Made by a program: the position numbers and the translations under genes
From: Ostrinia nubilalis
Lineage: Eukaryota > Arthropoda > Insecta > Lepidoptera > Crambidae
Assembly (NCBI RefSeq): GCF_963855985.1
Contig: NC_087093.1
Span: 9,741,501 to 9,805,500, forward strand
Length of the DNA stretch: 64,000 nt
Direction of reading: 5' to 3'
Notes under the pieces: model-generated
The model's database searches: none
Seen by the model: only the letters and a program-made list of their open reading frames with translations
Told to the model about the DNA's origin: nothing
Shown here: positions 62,501-64,000 of the stretch, piece by piece
How positions within the stretch are numbered: position 1 is the stretch's first letter
Layout: each line of letters begins with the position of its first letter

Positions 62501-63169
62501 GTGTGGCGGGTTACTTGTTCGCTACATAAAAAGACTCTTAACTCTCCAATTTACGAATCCCTGCTAAAACATCGCATTTTTAAAATTCCCGTACCTTCAG
62601 TCCGTTCAAAATTTGCTCAACGTTTACCTCTCTATTCCCACCCTTTCATCTACAACACTGTGGTCAAAAAATGTCCCATAAAAAATCTAACTTCACGACA
62701 TGCTAAACAGGTAATTAAAACCTGGCTACTGGACCTTTCATATAGGGAAACAGAACAGATTCTTCCCAATAACATCTAGTTTCTGATAATTATGCTGCCC
62801 TTACCTGTTAACAACTGCGCTTACATACACTCAATCACACTCACTAATACACACTACACATCACACTCACTAATGCACACTACACAACACTCTCACTAAT
62901 ACACACTACTCAACACACTCACACTTTTGTTTTTTGCTTTTTTTTATATTTTGTTAATTTAACCTTTTTATTTTGTCTCAAAGTCGCCCTTATTCTAAAC
63001 TCATTAGTATGAACCGGAGCTACAGTACTTAAAATAATATTTCAAAAATTGTAAACCCACTTATAGTTTTTGCGACACAGGTCTGCGAGCCTAGTGCAAT
63101 AACTACTGTTGCCTTGTATTGTACCTAGCTTTTTATGAAAATAAATATTTATTATTATTATATTATTAA
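59595..63169 (+). mobile_element. CR1/L2-like non-LTR retrotransposon with intact EN-RT ORF
   Basis: One long ORF is followed by a 3' UTR rich in CACTCACTAATACACACTAC-type repeats, ending in (ATT)n at about 63,148-63,169 instead of poly(A). No ORF1 is visible upstream, so the copy is probably 5'-truncated. The left boundary is uncertain. Confidence 0.85.
59810..62779 (+). CDS. LINE ORF2: endonuclease and reverse transcriptase (989 aa)
   Basis: The endonuclease (about 1-250) has LNIRSIQHNFDEF, TECWLYE, VIGDTNLD and ITDHDICIA. The RT (about 470-780) has PIHKDGNKSSPSNYRPISLL, LAKAFDTV, GVPQGSILGP and the YADD active site (ICYADDTLVLF). There is no RNase H after the RT, unlike the LINE in numb. 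There are no stops or frame breaks. The start codon is the first Met of the long frame; an upstream 81-codon frame overlaps it. Confidence 0.93.
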   Translation: MEALTDIDNILQTKCLALDSPENCLPYLTTNLNLKVLTLNIRSIQHNFDEFLVTLNRLTVDLDIIILTECWLYEHSIIPQIPGYCAYRTRNSINKSSGITAYVKDKWNPTVDEPLCDECNFLTITINDILILGVYRSPSFSNVDKFLYSLNNILVNYKSMKTIVVIGDTNLDLLNDTPSEKLADYTCLMAEHQLIPAITEPTRKTACLDHIYIKNPTGNAIGLVCSSNITDHDICIAGLSTAHLSKRPPKRTRHKIDLQGLTLELSEADWSDVLNSDDASIAADRFSDLLNAALVNNCKLVTIRRSQDNIKPWITPGLMRCQKTRDKLHLQAKRNPSDHIIQISYKRYRNFLTELLHRIKTKYYNEQIINNRNNLKKLWSNIKDICNITSHNNNSNDLTKSKSDPYEALNLVNAFFTSVGKNLSDKILTKLSATETELATEVKIPDSPLESFYMSPTDKYEVDLFIRKLKDESAPGLDGYTPKLIKQIRHIILEPLVYIFNLSISTGVFPERWKQAIVSPIHKDGNKSSPSNYRPISLLSIFAKLLEKVINKRLVKYLEKNKLISNSQFGFRRGVSTEDAVSLLINTISSSLDRKECCIGVFIDLAKAFDTVSSSILLRKLECFGIRGTPLNWFESYLTNRHQSVRVGNYTSNALPVRFGVPQGSILGPTLFIMYVNDLLNMSLDNAQTICYADDTLVLFQASSWESTLKTTEEGMSHVANWMDRNLLTLNASKTKYLAFHKTSASSPNTLLKLVIHKCKPTTTIAGNSDTATTTNCNCDIVERTSQIKYLGVQIDDKLSFKKQVSAVSARLRKLLYIFKSLRRSAPRDVLNMVYTSLCQSILIYCISVWGGAIKSSFIEIERAQRAVLKVMLKKPYRFPTELLFKEAEILSVRQLYVWRVTCSLHKKTLNSPIYESLLKHRIFKIPVPSVRSKFAQRLPLYSHPFIYNTVVKKCPIKNLTSRHAKQVIKTWLLDLSYRETEQILPNNI

Positions 63170-63754
63170 TTGCAGCAAGCGGTACACACAATCGTCGTAG
63201 ACGTCATTCGAGTATGCAGACGACACGTTTATGACTAGCGTCTGCACTCGTCTAACTGCGATTTGGTCAGTATGTAGGTATGTATGGGTTTAGTTTAGAA
63301 CCTAGATTTTTATGTTTATATCCTCCATAATTATCCTGGATTAAGTAGCTTACAGTTCACTAGCTAACTGTTACTTTTTTGCTTACCTATTTTAATTAAA
63401 TTATTTAAAAAATTCAAAGTAGTTTGATAATATTGACTACCCATTTTCAATAACAACGAGACGAGCGTGATCATGCCTATTGTATTTGGAGATTTGATTT
63501 CTTTGTGCCATATTATTTACAATAGAAAACTGAAGTGTTAATAAAATTGCAGTTATCCTAGAAAAATCTACCTGTCTAAGCTCTATAATAACATCTTTCA
63601 TTCTGGTTAATGAACCGAGCTCGCAGCCGCAGCAGCCTGGTTAATTGTGCTTGGATGCGGCAAACAACCCACCTGTGTGTCGTGGCCACTGAAGTTTGCA
63701 TCGTTAGCATATTTTTAAAGGCTCGATTTTTAAACACCCTATATAAATGTCCAC

Positions 63755-63900
63755 CTACAAGGTGGACCGACGACATCGTAAAGGTAGCAGGGAAGCGCTG
63801 GACGCAGGCCGCTACCAATCGATCAACATGGAAAGCATTGGGGGAGGCCTATGTTCAGCAGTGGACGTCCTGTGGCTGAAATGATGATGATGATATAAAT
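63755..63900 (+). mobile_element. RTE-type LINE 3' end
   Basis: The plus frame reads RWTDDIVKVAGKRWTQAATN and LGEAYVQQWTSCG then a stop, with an ATGATGATGAT tail. This is the C terminus and tail of an RTE element, 5'-truncated. Confidence 0.85.
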
Positions 63901-64000
63901 ATACCACACAGGTACGTATTCATAACGTTTGTGTATTTTCCTTAACAATATTATCTGTCGTAAAAATATTAGAGTAACGTTCTAAACGAGTGCTGTTTGC

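Overview
This is a window of an insect genome, almost certainly a moth or butterfly. It contains two conserved animal genes with ordinary GT-AG introns, arranged tail to tail, in a compact A+T-rich background loaded with transposons. The pointer to Lepidoptera is the dispersed repeat that starts CTAGCTTTCCGCCCGCGGC and ends in TTTATAATATTAGTA, together with many RTE-type fragments ending in (ATG)n. No bacterial-style operon, CRISPR array, tRNA or rRNA was seen.

Region 1 (1-13,915, plus strand) holds the 3' part of the blue cheese / WDFY3 (ALFY) gene. I assembled 22 exons; all splice phases agree and they give 1,177 codons plus a stop. The order is acidic linker, PH-like domain, BEACH domain, WD40 repeats, acidic/serine-rich linker, last WD40 blades and C-terminal FYVE zinc finger. 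The 5' part of the gene lies outside the window. Its introns carry a TA-flanked mariner-like relic, several MITEs and RTE/SINE-type pieces. Exon 20 sits in a perfect 171-bp tandem triplication that stays in frame.

Region 2 (13,916-20,873) is 3' UTR and intergenic sequence between the convergent genes.

Region 3 (20,874-48,793, minus strand) is numb, the Notch-pathway cell-fate determinant. Seven coding exons give 437 aa: a myristoylation-type N terminus, the basic RLRRSFR segment, the PTB domain, the [10 protein letters not shown] segment and a C-terminal NPF motif. An additional symmetric 90-nt exon (31,048-31,137) looks like a tandem duplicate of exon 5, with mostly synonymous differences. 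Its introns contain a 5.07-kb Pao-type LTR element with two identical 247-bp LTRs, a 738-bp hAT-like element with an 8-bp target duplication, a full-length 5.4-kb I-group LINE with both ORFs intact, and many MITEs.

Region 4 (48.8-64 kb) is mostly intergenic. It has a GC-rich patch that may be the numb promoter, a candidate first exon of an unknown gene with a helix-turn-helix-like segment (55,801-56,033), a long-inverted-repeat element, a CR1/L2-like LINE with an intact 989-aa EN-RT ORF, and an RTE tail at the right edge.

The recurring oddity is partial tandem duplication of coding exons. Five cases occur in the two genes, at ages from identical copies to decayed relics, and two show the synonymous-only divergence expected of sequences kept as protein. 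These genes act separately: blue cheese in selective autophagy of aggregates, Numb in asymmetric division and endocytosis of Notch. Adjacency is the only link visible here.
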